A stretch of DNA of 50,379 bases from an uncultured cyanobacterium. Its GTDB lineage: Bacteria > Cyanobacteriota > Cyanobacteriia > PCC-6307 > Cyanobiaceae. How positions within the stretch are numbered: position 1 is the first letter of the stretch; every line of letters starts with the position of its first letter. The notes under the pieces were generated by a model. The model made no database searches and was not told where the DNA came from. It worked only from the letters and a program-made list of their open reading frames with translations. Made by a program: the position numbers and the translations under genes. Location of the stretch: NCBI GenBank assembly GCA_903934745.1, contig CAIZOZ010000408.1, positions 1 through 50,379 of the forward strand, written 5' to 3'. Below, piece by piece: positions 31,989 through 42,805 of the stretch.

Positions 31989-34109
31989 TTAGGTGCGCCT
32001 GAGACAACCCTTCGGCCCAGGTCCGTGCTGGGCCGCTGAGGGCCTGGAACCGGCAGTGCCCAGCAGTCCACGGGTGGTGGCCGCGATCTCCTGCTGGGTC
32101 GCCGCTGGCAGCAATTGATGGCGCCCGCCCCCATAGCGCGCCAGATCGGCCGCCAGGCCCGAGGTCAGATGTCGGTTGCCGGTGTCGATCACCAGCAGCT
32201 CCATGCCCAGCTGGCGGATCGCCGCGGCGATTCCCAGCAGCTCCTGGCGCATCGCCGTCAGGCCGAGCTGCTCCGGCCGGTCGTCGCTGCTGGAGGCCAG
32301 CGAGCGGCTGAGCGACACATTGGCCTTGCCGTCGCTGATCAGCACGATCAGGATCTCGCCCACTTCCTTGGCCTGGCGGGCGTTCACCCCCAGCCGCACC
32401 GCCAGCGCCAGGCCGTGGGCCAGCGGTGAGCCGCCGCCGCAGGCGAGGCGTTCCAGTCGGCGGGAAGCGGCGGTGATCGAGCGGGTGGGGGGCAGCATCA
32501 CCTCGGCCCGGCGGCCGCGGAACGTGATCAGGGCCACCTGATCGCGGCTGCGGTAGGCCTCCCCCAGCAACTGCAGCGCCGCCCCTTTGGCGGCCTGCAT
32601 CCGGTTCAGCGCCATCGACCCCGAGGCATCCACCACGAAGATCACCAGCGCCCCGGCCTTGCGAACCAGTTGCTTGACGCGCAGGTCGTCCTCGCGCAGC
32701 AGCAGCTTCGGTCCATGCCGGCCCTTCAGGCCCCGTCGCCGCGCCCGCTGATGCGGCGCCGCGGCCCGCAGGGTGGCATCGATGGCGATGTGATGAATCG
32801 GCCCCTGGGGCAGCTGCGCCTTCACATAGCGGCCCCGATCCGGCGAGCGCACCAGGCCGCCACCGCCGGCCTTGCCATGGCGCCGCTGGCCGCGGGCAGC
32901 CTGGGCCAGCAGGTGTGGATCCAGCAGCACACCCTCCGGCGAAAACAGGAACGTCTCGGGGATGGCCTCGCTGCACGGCTCATCCAGGGCGGGGTCGGAC
33001 GGTGGCTCCTCCCCTGGCGGTGTGTCGCCGGCCGGCTCGCTCTGGGGCTCGCCGGATGGTGGCGGTTCCAGTTCACTGTCCGGGGGCACAGCCAGGGCCG
33101 AGCGGGGCAGGATCACCAGTTCCACAGCCAGGCGCAGATCGGCGGCGTTGACGCGGCGGCAGCCCTGCAGGGCCGCCTGGGCCCGGGCCAGGCGCACGGC
33201 GAACAGATCAGGACGGTGCCCCTCCACACCGGCACGGATCGCCTCGTCCACCAAGTAGCGCACCTGCGGCGGCGTCAGTGTCACCCGCGGCAGCAGGCGG
33301 CGGGCGGCGACGATTTGCTGTTGCAGCTCCACCAGGCCGGGGCCATGGCGCTGACGGAAGCTCCCAGGGTCGGCGGCCTGCTGCAGCACCCGCTCCACCG
33401 CCTCCACCCGCTCGTCCAGCGTCAAGGGCGTGTCGGCGGAGAGCACCAGCGCCAGGCGATCGATCAGGTGGGGCCGCAGCTCCCCCTCGGCCGGGTTGTA
33501 GGTGGCGATCAGCAGGGGCCGGCAGGGATGGTGAAAGCTGATGCCCTCCCGCTCCACCCGGTTGACGCCGCCATCCACCACCGTGAACAGCAGGTTGGCG
33601 ATGGAGGGCTCCAGCAGGTTGAGCTCATCGACGTAGAGCACGCCCCGGTGCGCCGCCGCCAGCAGCCCCGGCTGGAACACAGGAACCCCGCGCCGAATTG
33701 AGGCGCTCACGTCCACCGAGCCCAGCAACCGGTCTTCGCTGACGCCCAGCGGCACCTGCACAAAGGGCGCCGGGATCAGGGCGCTGACGGGTGTGCGGCT
33801 GATCGTGGCGCGGTGGGCCCAGGTGGCGTCATCCCAGTCGCCGGGGTCAGCCGGATCGGCGTTGCAACAGGAGCGGCGAATCACCCGGATCGGTGGCAAC
33901 AGAGCATGCAGGGCGCGGGCCAGCACCGATTTGGCTGTGCCCCGGCGCCCGGCGATCACGATCCCGCCCAGGCCGGGATCCACCGCCAGCAGCAGCAGGG
34001 CGCGGCGGATCGACTCCTGCCCCACGACGGCATTGAGCGGAAAGACAAGCTGCGAAGCGCCAGTCAGCGAATCAGCAGTGGGCGGAGCGGATCGGGGCGG
34101 ACTGGTCAC
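31989..34109 (-). CDS. chlD: magnesium chelatase subunit D family protein (AAA + VWA)
   Basis: [65 protein letters not shown]; acidic/proline-rich linker; [18 protein letters not shown] start overlaps the chlH stop. Confidence 0.88.
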   Translation of the reverse strand: MTSPPRSAPPTADSLTGASQLVFPLNAVVGQESIRRALLLLAVDPGLGGIVIAGRRGTAKSVLARALHALLPPIRVIRRSCCNADPADPGDWDDATWAHRATISRTPVSALIPAPFVQVPLGVSEDRLLGSVDVSASIRRGVPVFQPGLLAAAHRGVLYVDELNLLEPSIANLLFTVVDGGVNRVEREGISFHHPCRPLLIATYNPAEGELRPHLIDRLALVLSADTPLTLDERVEAVERVLQQAADPGSFRQRHGPGLVELQQQIVAARRLLPRVTLTPPQVRYLVDEAIRAGVEGHRPDLFAVRLARAQAALQGCRRVNAADLRLAVELVILPRSALAVPPDSELEPPPSGEPQSEPAGDTPPGEEPPSDPALDEPCSEAIPETFLFSPEGVLLDPHLLAQAARGQRRHGKAGGGGLVRSPDRGRYVKAQLPQGPIHHIAIDATLRAAAPHQRARRRGLKGRHGPKLLLREDDLRVKQLVRKAGALVIFVVDASGSMALNRMQAAKGAALQLLGEAYRSRDQVALITFRGRRAEVMLPPTRSITAASRRLERLACGGGSPLAHGLALAVRLGVNARQAKEVGEILIVLISDGKANVSLSRSLASSSDDRPEQLGLTAMRQELLGIAAAIRQLGMELLVIDTGNRHLTSGLAADLARYGGGRHQLLPAATQQEIAATTRGLLGTAGSRPSAAQHGPGPKGCLRRT

Positions 34110-37100
34110 GACGACTCCGCCGCCATCGTCACGCCTTCCAGTTCGGCGTCGGTGAGGTCGTAGAGGTTGCGCAGTCTGTCGATTTTTTCGGCCGGGGCGT
34201 TCCAGAATCCGCGGCTGTTGGCCTCCAGCATGCGGCCCACCACGTTGCGGAAGGCCTCCGGGTTGGCTTCCCGCAGCCGCTGGGCCATCGCCGGGTCAAA
34301 GGCGTAGGTGTCGGCGGCCTGGTCGTAGACCCACGGATCCCGGAAGCCGGAGGTGCCGCCCCAGCCGATCAGGGCCGTCATCCGCTGGGAGATCTCGTAG
34401 GCGCCGCCCGATCCCATCGCCGCCATCGCCTTCGCCCAGCGGGGGTTGAGCAGCTTGGTGCGGTATTCCAGCCGCAGCAGCTCCTCCAGGTCCCGGGGGG
34501 TGGTGTCGCGCGAAAACGACTCGACGAAGCTGGCCGCCACCCGGCCGCCTGGCCTGATCGACTGTTGCGCCACCTCGGCGGCGCGCTTGAGGCCGCCGGT
34601 GTTGGCGTAATACTCCTGGATGTCGGTGAGGCCGTATTCCACCGAATCGATCTGCTGCACCACCCGGTCGGTGCTGCGCAACAGGGCAGCGAGCACCTGG
34701 GGCCGGGCCTCGCCTTTGTCGTCGCGGCCATAGCTGAACACGTTGCGGCCCTGCCAGGTGCCGGCCAGCTCCTCGCCGCTCTCCCAGTTGGCGTCGGTGA
34801 CCCGGTCGTTCACCAGCGAGCCGAAGTCGCCGGCGGGATTGGAAAACAGACGGGCGCTGGGGTTGGCGATGCCCTCGGCGGCCAGTTGCTGGGCATGGCG
34901 GCGGATGGCGTTGCGCTCCGGCGGCTCGTCGGCTTCGGCGGCGCGACGGAACAGATCGTCCAGCAGCTCGACGATGTTCACGAAGCTGTCGCGAAAGATG
35001 CCGGAGAGATTCACCAGCACGTCAATGCGGGGATGGCCCAGGCTCTCCAGGGGCTTGAGGTCGTAGCGCACGATGCGGCCGGTGCTCTCCTGCACCGGCT
35101 CGGCCCCCACCAGCTCCAGCAGGATCGCCAGCGATTCGCCGCGGGTCTTGATCGCATCAAGCCCCCAGAGCATCACCGCCACGGTGTCGGGCCAGGCGCC
35201 GCCGTTCTCGGCGCGGTGCTGCTCCAGGATGCGCCGGGCAATCTCGCGGCCGCGCACCAGCGCTCCCGGCGAGGGCATGCGGTAGGGGTCGAGGGCGTGG
35301 ATGTTGCGGCCGGTGGGCAGCACGCCGGGGCCGTCGCGCAGCAGGTCGCCGCCGGGGGCGGGGGGGATGTACTGGCCATCCAGGCCAGCGAGCAGATGGT
35401 CGATCTCCTCGGTGCAGCGCTCCAGCAGCTGGCAGACGCGCAGGGCATCCAGCAGGCGCTGGGAGCGCTCCGCGCCCTCAACCTCGCCTGGACTGATCGC
35501 CCCCTGGGATCGGTCCACGCCTTCACCTGTGGCCTCTTTGAACGGGCTGGGATGCAGGCGCTCCAGCTCCGCCGCCTGCGCCCGCAGGCCCGGCTCATCG
35601 CTGGCCGGCGTGATCAGGCTGATCGCCTCCAGCAGCACCTCCGGCAGCGCCGGGCCCACGTAGGCCTTGAGATAGGCCAACCGCTGCTCCTGATCGGGAG
35701 GTTGGCCGAGGGTGTGCAGGCCACTCGAGAACAGGCGGCTTTCCAGCAGCTGCAGATAGGCGGCCAGGCGCACGACCCAGGCGTCGAAGGCCTCCCGGTC
35801 GGCCCGGGCGTTGTCCGGCGCCGGACAGTCGAGATCAAGGCCGCTGTCACTCACCTGCTTGAGGATGCCCTCGCAGAGGGCGGCGTTGCGCTCCGGATCC
35901 TCGCGGTATTCGGCCATCAGATCGCGCAGGGCGATCAGCTCCCGGTAGAGGCCGGCGCGGCCGTAGGGCGGCACGTTGTGGGACACGATCACGCCGTAGC
36001 CGCGCCGCTTGGCGAGCATCGACTCGGATGGATTGTTGGCCGCATACACATAGAGATGCGGTAGGTGGCCCAGCAGCAGGTCGGGCCAGGAGTAGCCGGT
36101 GTTGCCCAGGGGCGAGCCCGGCAGCCACTCCACCGTGCCGTGCATGCCGAAGTGCAGCACCACATCGGCCTGGAAGCCGTGCTGCAGCCAGCCGTAGAAG
36201 GCGGCGTACTGGGGATGGGGCGTGAGATCCCGCTCGTACATCAGCCGCATCGGATCACCCGCCACCCCCAGCGGTGGCTGCACGCCGATCCACACCTTCC
36301 CCAGCCGCACACCACCCAGCAGGAAGCGGTCGCCCAGGGTGCGGATGCCGGTGTCGCCCAGCGGCCCCCACTGCTTCTCGATGCGGGCGGTGTGCAGCGG
36401 CCCCAGCCACTGCCGCAATGTCTCCACGCTCACGGTGGTGGCGGACGCGCTGTCGTCGAAGCGCTCCCCTGCCGGGATGCGGGCGATCCAGGCGTCGTCG
36501 GCCTCCTTCACCTGGCGGATCAGCTCCTCGCCACTGGCCGGCAGGGGGCCCAGGTCATAGCCCTCAGCCGCCAGCGCCTGCAGCAGGGCCATCAGGGAGG
36601 CGGGCACGTTGAGCAGGGCGGCGGTGCCGGTGGCGCCGTAGCCGGGGGGGAAGCCATACAGCACAATCGCCAGCCGGCGCTCGGCGGCAGGTTTGCGGCG
36701 TAGGGCGATCCAGGCATTCAGGCGCCCGGTGAGGCGCCGCAGCCGCTCGGGAATCAGATAGATACGATCGCCCACCAGGCCCCCCAGGGGCACTGGATCG
36801 ATGGCGCCATCGAGTTCGGGCAGGGCGAACAGCACCACGCTCTGCAGCCCGCCGATGCCCTGCCGGGTCCAGGAATGCAGGTCCTGGATCAGCAGCGGCG
36901 CGGCCACCACATAGGGCACGTTCTTGGCCCGCAGGATGCGCTGGGCCACCTGCTCGCGGCGGCCCGCCTCCATCGAACCGGCGGGTCCGCCCACCAGGGG
37001 AAAGCCGATTGTGGACACGATCGCGTCCACGGCCACAGCATCCCGGTGGGCGCCATGGGCCTTCTGCTCCGCGGCCCCTTCAGCGGCCCGTTCCGTGGCG

Positions 37101-37966
37101 CTGGTCATCCAGTCGCGCACGGCCATGTGGCCTTCCACGCCGTTGATGAACACTGGCAGCGGCACCAGGCAGGCAGCCTCAAAGGCGCGAATCAGCTGGG
37201 GGATGTAAGGCTGATCGGTGAGTACATGCTTGCGGTAAAGCAGCAGTCCCACCACCGGCCAGTTGCCCTGCCCCGGCGCCGCCTGGGGCCGCGTTTGCTG
37301 GAACCAGGCCAGGTACTCGCACGGGCTCAGAAAGTAGCCGTCGTGATCGGGATGGACCAGGCCGAGATCGGGCGATTGCCGCAGCGGCGGGATCGTGCCT
37401 GGCCTGAGGCCGAGGCCGTGGCGGGCCAGGTACAGGAACAGGGCGACGACATTTTCACGGCCGCCGGCATTCCAATAGCTGTAAAGGATCAGCCAGTGGC
37501 GCAGATCCTGGGCCCGGCGGGAGGGCAGGAAGCGCAGCAGCTTCGGCCCCACCTTGAGGAAGCCGATGTAGCCGGCCAGCTTGTCCTCCTCCCGACCGCT
37601 GCCGAACTTGGCCAGCAACGCCTGGATCGGCCGGGGCATGCCGGCGCTGCTGCCACCGAGCGTGAAGCGCCCGAAACAGGTGAGGGCCATCAGCTCCAGG
37701 GCCGATTCGAACACCAGCCGGATCGGCACCGCCGCCGCCCGCTGGCGCAGCCATTCCACCTGGTCGAAATCGAAGATCAGACTGGCGAAGAAAGCATCAG
37801 CGCCCGCCAGGGCGGTGGCCACCGCCTCAGGACGTTCCCCCAGATCCCGGTCGCTGAACACCTGGATGGCCAGTTGCGGGCATAGCGCCATGGCCCGCTC
37901 CGCCGCCTGGCGGTAGAGGCCGGCATTGAAAGCTTCAAAGCCGGCCAGCAGCACGATGCGTTTCAT
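34106..37966 (-). CDS. chlH: magnesium chelatase subunit H family protein (ChlH/CobN superfamily)
   Basis: [83 protein letters not shown]; start set at [14 protein letters not shown]. Confidence 0.88.
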   Translation of the reverse strand: MKRIVLLAGFEAFNAGLYRQAAERAMALCPQLAIQVFSDRDLGERPEAVATALAGADAFFASLIFDFDQVEWLRQRAAAVPIRLVFESALELMALTCFGRFTLGGSSAGMPRPIQALLAKFGSGREEDKLAGYIGFLKVGPKLLRFLPSRRAQDLRHWLILYSYWNAGGRENVVALFLYLARHGLGLRPGTIPPLRQSPDLGLVHPDHDGYFLSPCEYLAWFQQTRPQAAPGQGNWPVVGLLLYRKHVLTDQPYIPQLIRAFEAACLVPLPVFINGVEGHMAVRDWMTSATERAAEGAAEQKAHGAHRDAVAVDAIVSTIGFPLVGGPAGSMEAGRREQVAQRILRAKNVPYVVAAPLLIQDLHSWTRQGIGGLQSVVLFALPELDGAIDPVPLGGLVGDRIYLIPERLRRLTGRLNAWIALRRKPAAERRLAIVLYGFPPGYGATGTAALLNVPASLMALLQALAAEGYDLGPLPASGEELIRQVKEADDAWIARIPAGERFDDSASATTVSVETLRQWLGPLHTARIEKQWGPLGDTGIRTLGDRFLLGGVRLGKVWIGVQPPLGVAGDPMRLMYERDLTPHPQYAAFYGWLQHGFQADVVLHFGMHGTVEWLPGSPLGNTGYSWPDLLLGHLPHLYVYAANNPSESMLAKRRGYGVIVSHNVPPYGRAGLYRELIALRDLMAEYREDPERNAALCEGILKQVSDSGLDLDCPAPDNARADREAFDAWVVRLAAYLQLLESRLFSSGLHTLGQPPDQEQRLAYLKAYVGPALPEVLLEAISLITPASDEPGLRAQAAELERLHPSPFKEATGEGVDRSQGAISPGEVEGAERSQRLLDALRVCQLLERCTEEIDHLLAGLDGQYIPPAPGGDLLRDGPGVLPTGRNIHALDPYRMPSPGALVRGREIARRILEQHRAENGGAWPDTVAVMLWGLDAIKTRGESLAILLELVGAEPVQESTGRIVRYDLKPLESLGHPRIDVLVNLSGIFRDSFVNIVELLDDLFRRAAEADEPPERNAIRRHAQQLAAEGIANPSARLFSNPAGDFGSLVNDRVTDANWESGEELAGTWQGRNVFSYGRDDKGEARPQVLAALLRSTDRVVQQIDSVEYGLTDIQEYYANTGGLKRAAEVAQQSIRPGGRVAASFVESFSRDTTPRDLEELLRLEYRTKLLNPRWAKAMAAMGSGGAYEISQRMTALIGWGGTSGFRDPWVYDQAADTYAFDPAMAQRLREANPEAFRNVVGRMLEANSRGFWNAPAEKIDRLRNLYDLTDAELEGVTMAAESS

Positions 37967-38699
37967 GCCTGGCCCCCCGCAACGCCATGGGCAAATTCTG
38001 TGGCGAAGCCCAGCTGCCAGTCGCGCAGGTCCACGTCCTGACACAAGAGGCCAACGGGCAGCACGAGCCCCGGCGAAGGGCGTCCCCATTCAGAGGCTGG
38101 ACGAGCGCCCCTGCGATCCCACTGCCGTGATGGCCAGCCTGCCTGTGCGCTGCCTACGGGATTGTCGCTGGAGGAATCGGTGGCATTCATCCAGGCCAGC
38201 GGCTGCAGGTACTCACCCAACCGTGAGCGCCTGGTGGCGATGGCCCTACGGCTGATCACCCCCTACCGCTGATCCAAGCAGCCCTGAGCGCGGCCATCAG
38301 GGAGGGGAAAGACACGGCTCAGCAGTCCCACCAAGGCACGCATCCTCGCCGGCACTCTTAGCCGTCGATCCAAGCGCTCATCGGGTCGCTGTCACGCTTG
38401 ATTGCGCCACAAAACATTGGCCCCAAGTTGAGCGACCAGAGCAAACAAAGGCGCTGAGTGAGAGGCTGCTCAAAAGAGCCATCCATCCATCATTGGCGTG
38501 GTGACGGCCCATTTCATGTTGGGGTCAGGCTGTCACGCTTCACGAAAGCTACCGTTCCACAAGCTCTTTGGCGACTGGTCTCTGGCCTCACGGAACTGTC
38601 TGAATCATCAGAATGACAGTGCCCTGGCCCTGGCGACTCTGGGGCTTGGTCAGCAGCCGATGGCAGCTCGAGACGCTGTCACCGGCTGACTGTTCCGTT

Positions 38700-39065
38700 T
38701 CACTCCTCGTCGTCGCTGCCGGCGGGCAACAGGCGAATCTGCTTGCGACCCAGCTTGATCTCGAATTCATCGCCGGGTTGGAGATCGAGCATGGCGGTGT
38801 AGGCCTTGCCCACCAGCAGATTGCCATTGCCCTGCACCGTGGCCGTGTAGCTCAGCTTGCGCCCACCTTTGCCCACCGACTTGCCGCCGCCATCGCCGAG
38901 GTTGACACCCTTGGCCTCGAGCAGCGCCTCATAAAAAGCTGTGAAGTTCAGCCGCTCTGAGCCATCCTTCTTGAGGCTCACGTAGCCGGCACCACGCACC
39001 AGGTCGGACTTGGATAATTCGCCAAGCTCCTTGACTTTGGCCAGGAGATCAGAGCCTGTCAGCAT
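38700..39065 (-). CDS. AbrB-like transcriptional regulator (cyAbrB family)
   Basis: MLTGSDLLAKVKELGELSKSDLVRGAGYVS...KLSYTATVQGNGNLLVGKAYTAMLDLQPGDEFEIKLGRKQIRL. Confidence 0.9.
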   Translation of the reverse strand: MLTGSDLLAKVKELGELSKSDLVRGAGYVSLKKDGSERLNFTAFYEALLEAKGVNLGDGGGKSVGKGGRKLSYTATVQGNGNLLVGKAYTAMLDLQPGDEFEIKLGRKQIRLLPAGSDDEE

Positions 39066-39181
39066 GATGAAAGCGAAGAAAAACAACTGCGGCCAACCCT
39101 ACAGCCTGATCGGCAACTTGCCACCTCAAACTCAGCCAACTTGCCAAGCAAGCCAGCTGAGCTGCTTCGGGTTTGTCAGGG

Positions 39182-39922
39182 TTAAGTGACTGCCTGTCCC
39201 GCCGCGATCACCGGTCGCCGGTGGGGCAGATTGCCGAAATACTCCCGGGCCAGGGCCAGCAACTGGTCATCACTGAGGCCGCCATCATCAAGGGTTTCGA
39301 TCCCAACAATCCGATCCACCAGCTCGCGATGGTGGCTTTCCAGATCGTGGAGCAACAACTGACGCATGTCGTTGGCACCACGACCGTGGCCCAGCAGCAA
39401 CACGACATCGGCATCAGCGATGGCGGCGGCAAGGCGGGCCAGGTAATCGTGATCGACGGGTGCTCTCTGCCCGGCCTGATCGCGATCATGGCGATGGCTG
39501 AGGTTCTGATCGGTGCCCCAGAGGCCATGGGGCTTGAGGACGGCGTGCTCCACCTCTTCCCCCTCCAGGCGGAACACATCGGTGTGGCGATGGCCGAGAT
39601 GCAGGATCAAGCGACGACTTTGATCGCCCCTGGGAGAAGGCCCATCGGTCTCGGGATGGTCAAGGGTGACGCCGGCCGCCTGCAACAGATGGCGAATCCG
39701 CATGACCGCTTCCGCATCGAGATCGGGCTGACGCAGGCCACAGCTGGTGTGGATCCAGGTTTCCTGACCAGCGGGCATCTGCAGGCGCAGGCGACGGTCA
39801 CCCAGTTCGGTGACCGTCGCCCCGAGGGAACGAAAGAGGGCTTCCACCTTCGCTACCCGCACTCCATGCTGGAGGGGATGGGCATAGAGAGCCTGCAGCG
39901 TGCGCAAATGGTGGCGTTTCAT
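39182..39922 (-). CDS. probable HicA-like N-terminal domain fused to eRF1/baeRF-like C-terminal domain
   Basis: N-terminus LRTLQALYAHPLQHGVRVAKVEALFRSLGATVTELGDRRLRLQMPAG...MRIRHLLQAAGV resembles HicA-like domains; C-terminus DADVVLLLGHGRGANDMRQLLLHDLESHHRELVDRIVGIETLDDGGLSDDQLLALAREYFG resembles eRF1 domain-3-like proteins. Confidence 0.6.
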   Translation of the reverse strand: MKRHHLRTLQALYAHPLQHGVRVAKVEALFRSLGATVTELGDRRLRLQMPAGQETWIHTSCGLRQPDLDAEAVMRIRHLLQAAGVTLDHPETDGPSPRGDQSRRLILHLGHRHTDVFRLEGEEVEHAVLKPHGLWGTDQNLSHRHDRDQAGQRAPVDHDYLARLAAAIADADVVLLLGHGRGANDMRQLLLHDLESHHRELVDRIVGIETLDDGGLSDDQLLALAREYFGNLPHRRPVIAAGQAVT

Positions 39923-40036
39923 GGCTAGACAGCTTCTGTCTCAAGGTCTGCCTCAACACTATCGAGATTGCGTCAGGTTGCCCTGAAGGCCTTCACGATC
40001 GAAGACCTGAATCGGGCCTGGAAGGCCCTCGAACCT

Positions 40037-40282
40037 TCACTCAATTTTCACCACATCAACGGCACCAAGGCCGAGCTGGTTCAGCTCACCCGCGGCCCGC
40101 AGGGCAGCGTCATGGGTGTGGAAGAAGTAGGCGCGATCCACTTCCTCCACATTCAGCAGACTCTGATCAGCGGCGGCAATGGCGATGTAGGCGCCACCTT
40201 CAATCCGTCGGAGCACATAGCGTTCCGGTTGGGTGCACTCCAACGGATGGGCTGGATCGATTTCAGGAGCCCAGAAATGCAT
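40037..40282 (-). CDS. hypothetical protein, 81 aa
   Basis: MHFWAPEIDPAHPLECTQPERYVLRRIEGGAYIAIAAADQSLLNVEEVDRAYFFHTHDAALRAAGELNQLGLGAVDVVKIE; protein-like composition. Confidence 0.55.
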   Translation of the reverse strand: MHFWAPEIDPAHPLECTQPERYVLRRIEGGAYIAIAAADQSLLNVEEVDRAYFFHTHDAALRAAGELNQLGLGAVDVVKIE

Positions 40283-40416
40283 GGGGGATCAGCCGAGCGG
40301 GATGCGACTGTCAGACCAGATCAAGCAACCGTAGGCCTCTCGCGAGTCCAGCAGCGGAAGCACGTCTCTAGGGCCAGGGCCCGTTCAGGCGATCAACATC
40401 GCAAAAACCCCAGGCA

Positions 40417-40695
40417 TCAGAAATCAGCATCGCCGAATTCTTCGTTGTAGCCCTCGTAAGGATCGAATTCACTCCAACCGGGGCTGGCGTTCTGAAGCAG
40501 GCCGTACTGGGCGTCTTTGTCGTTGAGGTAAGTGTTGCCCGTCGGCACCGTGTCGCAGCTGATTGAACCGTCGGCACCGTTGACACAGTTCTCAAACTGA
40601 ATGCCTGCCCTGACCGCGGCCGGTCCTGCTGCCAACAGCAACAGGACGGTGAGCAGCATTCCCGGCTGGACATGCTGAGCGAGTCGCTGGGTCAT
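40417..40695 (-). CDS. small secreted protein
   Basis: MTQRLAQHVQPGMLLTVLLLLAAGPAAVRAGIQFENC...: signal peptide then hydrophilic acidic mature part with two Cys. Confidence 0.55.
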   Translation of the reverse strand: MTQRLAQHVQPGMLLTVLLLLAAGPAAVRAGIQFENCVNGADGSISCDTVPTGNTYLNDKDAQYGLLQNASPGWSEFDPYEGYNEEFGDADF

Positions 40696-40749
40696 CGGAA
40701 GGGGAGGGAGGCCTGCTGGGATGATGGCAAGGCTTTCAGCACTGCAGGG

Positions 40750-40866
40750 ATGTACACCGACTGGACCGCCGTGATCCTGCTGCTGCTCACGGCAGCACCA
40801 CTGGCTGCCGTTGTCGCCACCACCGCCTTCTTCATCCTGCGGCAGAAGCGGAAGCAGCAACGCTGA
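40750..40866 (+). CDS. small membrane protein, 38 aa
   Basis: MYTDWTAVILLLLTAAPLAAVVATTAFFILRQKRKQQR: single TM helix with a basic tail. Confidence 0.5.
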   Translation: MYTDWTAVILLLLTAAPLAAVVATTAFFILRQKRKQQR

Positions 40867-41095
40867 TTCTCGGCACGAACAGGGTGTTCGGCGATGGTCG
40901 CAGCAGCTGACCCTGGCCGAGGCACTCCAGGCAGGTGCGATAGCGCTGATCGCCGAGCCGTAGCTTGCCGCTGCCGCCGCAGCGGTTGCAGGCTGGCGCC
41001 GCGCTGGCGCCAGAACCGGCAGAGACTCTGCAATCGGAGGCGGTGTGGCGATTGCCGTTACCGATCGGGAGCTCAGGAGACTGGGTAGCGATCAT
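40832..41095 (-). CDS. small zinc-ribbon-like protein (DnaJ-type CxxCxGxG)
   Basis: CNRCGGSGKLRLGDQRYRTCLECLGQGQLL; start set at MIATQSPEL. Confidence 0.6.
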   Translation of the reverse strand: MIATQSPELPIGNGNRHTASDCRVSAGSGASAAPACNRCGGSGKLRLGDQRYRTCLECLGQGQLLRPSPNTLFVPRISVAASASAAG

Positions 41096-41173
41096 CAAAG
41101 GAAGACCTGGCAAGGTCGTGTTCTGGTCTCCACACTGTGGCGGCAAAACACCGTCACAATCCCGAAACCTTCC

Positions 41174-42180
41174 TTAAGCCTCGCCAGCGCTGGGGTCCTG
41201 GTGGATAGGAGTGAGCCGCCCATGGACTGCGGCCAGCAGTTCGGATAGCTGCAGCTGTTGGCACAGCTCCTGGGCGCTGAGGCGGCTGCCGCCGGGCACC
41301 AGGCCCAGGCTGGCGGCCAGCAGCCCGATCACGGCCGGCCCATCGGCGCCGCCCTGCCTGAGTCCTGCAAGGCCCTCGGCGGCAGCGCGCTTGCTGAGGC
41401 GCTGGCCCTGGGGATCGCGCCAGAGCGGCACATGCCAGTAGCGCGGTGGCCCAGCCCCGAGGGCCGCCATCAGTGCCACCTGGGCCCCGGTGGAGGCCCA
41501 GAGGTCATCGCCGCGCACCACCGCCGTGATGCCCAGGCTGAGCTCATCCACCGCCGTGGCCAGGTGATACGCCACCAGCCCATCGGCTCGCCGCAATACC
41601 ACATCGCCCACCTCGGTGGCGCCCTCAAGCCAGCCTGGCCAAGGTGAATCCTCGGCCCAGCGGATGGGCGCCTCAGGCAGGCGCAGGCGCCAGCTGGGCA
41701 GTCGGCCCTGGCAGGGGCCCCAGCCGAGGGCCCTCTGGCGGCAGAAGCCCGGATACACCGCCAGCGCCCCGTGGGGCGCTGAGACATCGGCCAGCAGCCT
41801 GCGGCTGCAAGCACAGGGGTAGAGGCGGCCGCGGCGGCGCAGTGACGACAGCACGCTGGCGTACAGACCCCGACGGCTGCTCTGCAACAGCGGCGGGCCA
41901 TCCCAGTCGAGTCCGAGCCAGCGCAGATCGGCCAGGATCCGGTTTGCGGCGCCCGGGCGGTTGCGGGGCTGATCGAGATCATCGAGTCGCAGCAGCCATT
42001 CGCCCCCCTGCAGCCGGGCATGGAGCCAGCTCAGCAGCGCCGTGCGCAGATTGCCTCGGTGCAGATCGCCGGTGGGGGAGGGAGCGAAGCGGCCGCGATA
42101 GCCCTGCTGCCGCCTGGCCAGGCCCGCCTGGATCAACTTCTGCAGGTGCCTGGGCAAGCCTGCCTGGTTCGCCGCTGGCA
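41174..42180 (-). CDS. gluQRS: glutamyl-Q tRNA(Asp) synthetase
   Basis: YRGRFAPSPTGDLHRGNLRTALLSWLHAR, LDDLDQPR, YPCACSRRLLADV...YPGFCRQ Zn site; no anticodon-binding domain; start uncertain (ORF opens to 42295). Confidence 0.88.
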
Positions 42181-42232
42181 GAGGCTGAGCGGCGCCCAGC
42201 TGGTTCGCGTCGTGCTGAGGCTGGGCCCCATC

Positions 42233-42259
42233 AAAAAAGCGGTCCCCTTCGGGACCGCC
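42233..42259 (-). terminator. intrinsic terminator downstream of the HU gene
   Basis: Minus strand GGCGGTCCCGAAGGGGACCGCTTTTTT: GC stem-loop followed by six T. Confidence 0.85.
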
Positions 42260-42301
42260 AGGGCGGGATGGCTCGTTGATCGCCAAACCCAGCATCAGGA
42301 T

Positions 42302-42577
42302 TCAGCCCTGAACCCGGTCCTTGAACAGTTTGCCGGCCGTGAAGGCTGGGACACGCTTGGCGGGGATGGCGATCTTTTCGCCGGTCTTGGGATTGAGACC
42401 CTGACGCTCGGAGCGGTCACGGGGTTCGAAGGAGCCGAAGCCCAGGATCGAAACCTTCTTGCCTTCCACCACCGAATCGATGATGGTTTCGATGGCGGCG
42501 TCGACCACGAGGGAGACGTCGGTTTTGGTGAGCTCGGTGCGGGCAGCAACGAGGTTGACGAGATCAGCTTTGTTCAT
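42302..42577 (-). CDS. HU family DNA-binding protein
   Basis: MNKADLVNLVAARTELTKTDVSLVVDAAIETI...ILGFGSFEPRDRSERQGLNPKTGEKIAIPAKRVPAFTAGKLFKDRV. Confidence 0.96.
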   Translation of the reverse strand: MNKADLVNLVAARTELTKTDVSLVVDAAIETIIDSVVEGKKVSILGFGSFEPRDRSERQGLNPKTGEKIAIPAKRVPAFTAGKLFKDRVQG

Positions 42578-42805
42578 TGGACGGAAGTGCCTCCGGTCGT
42601 GCGGGGGGTATCGGGAGTGGTGTCGGGGATGCGGTGGCCACTGGGCAGCGGTTCGGAGAGGTCCCCGACCGCCGTTGGATTCAGCGGGCCAATCGTATGG
42701 AGGTTGCCACAGGGCTGCAACCGAAAAAACCGCTGATCGCAATGGTTCTGGCCTTCAGAGCCATCCGCGGGGGCCAAAACCACCCTCCGCAGGCCCGTGA
42801 TCCGG

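Noticed and set aside
34565-36064. 499-aa plus ORF opposite chlH
   Set aside because: Antisense shadow; chlH on the minus strand is well supported by motifs.
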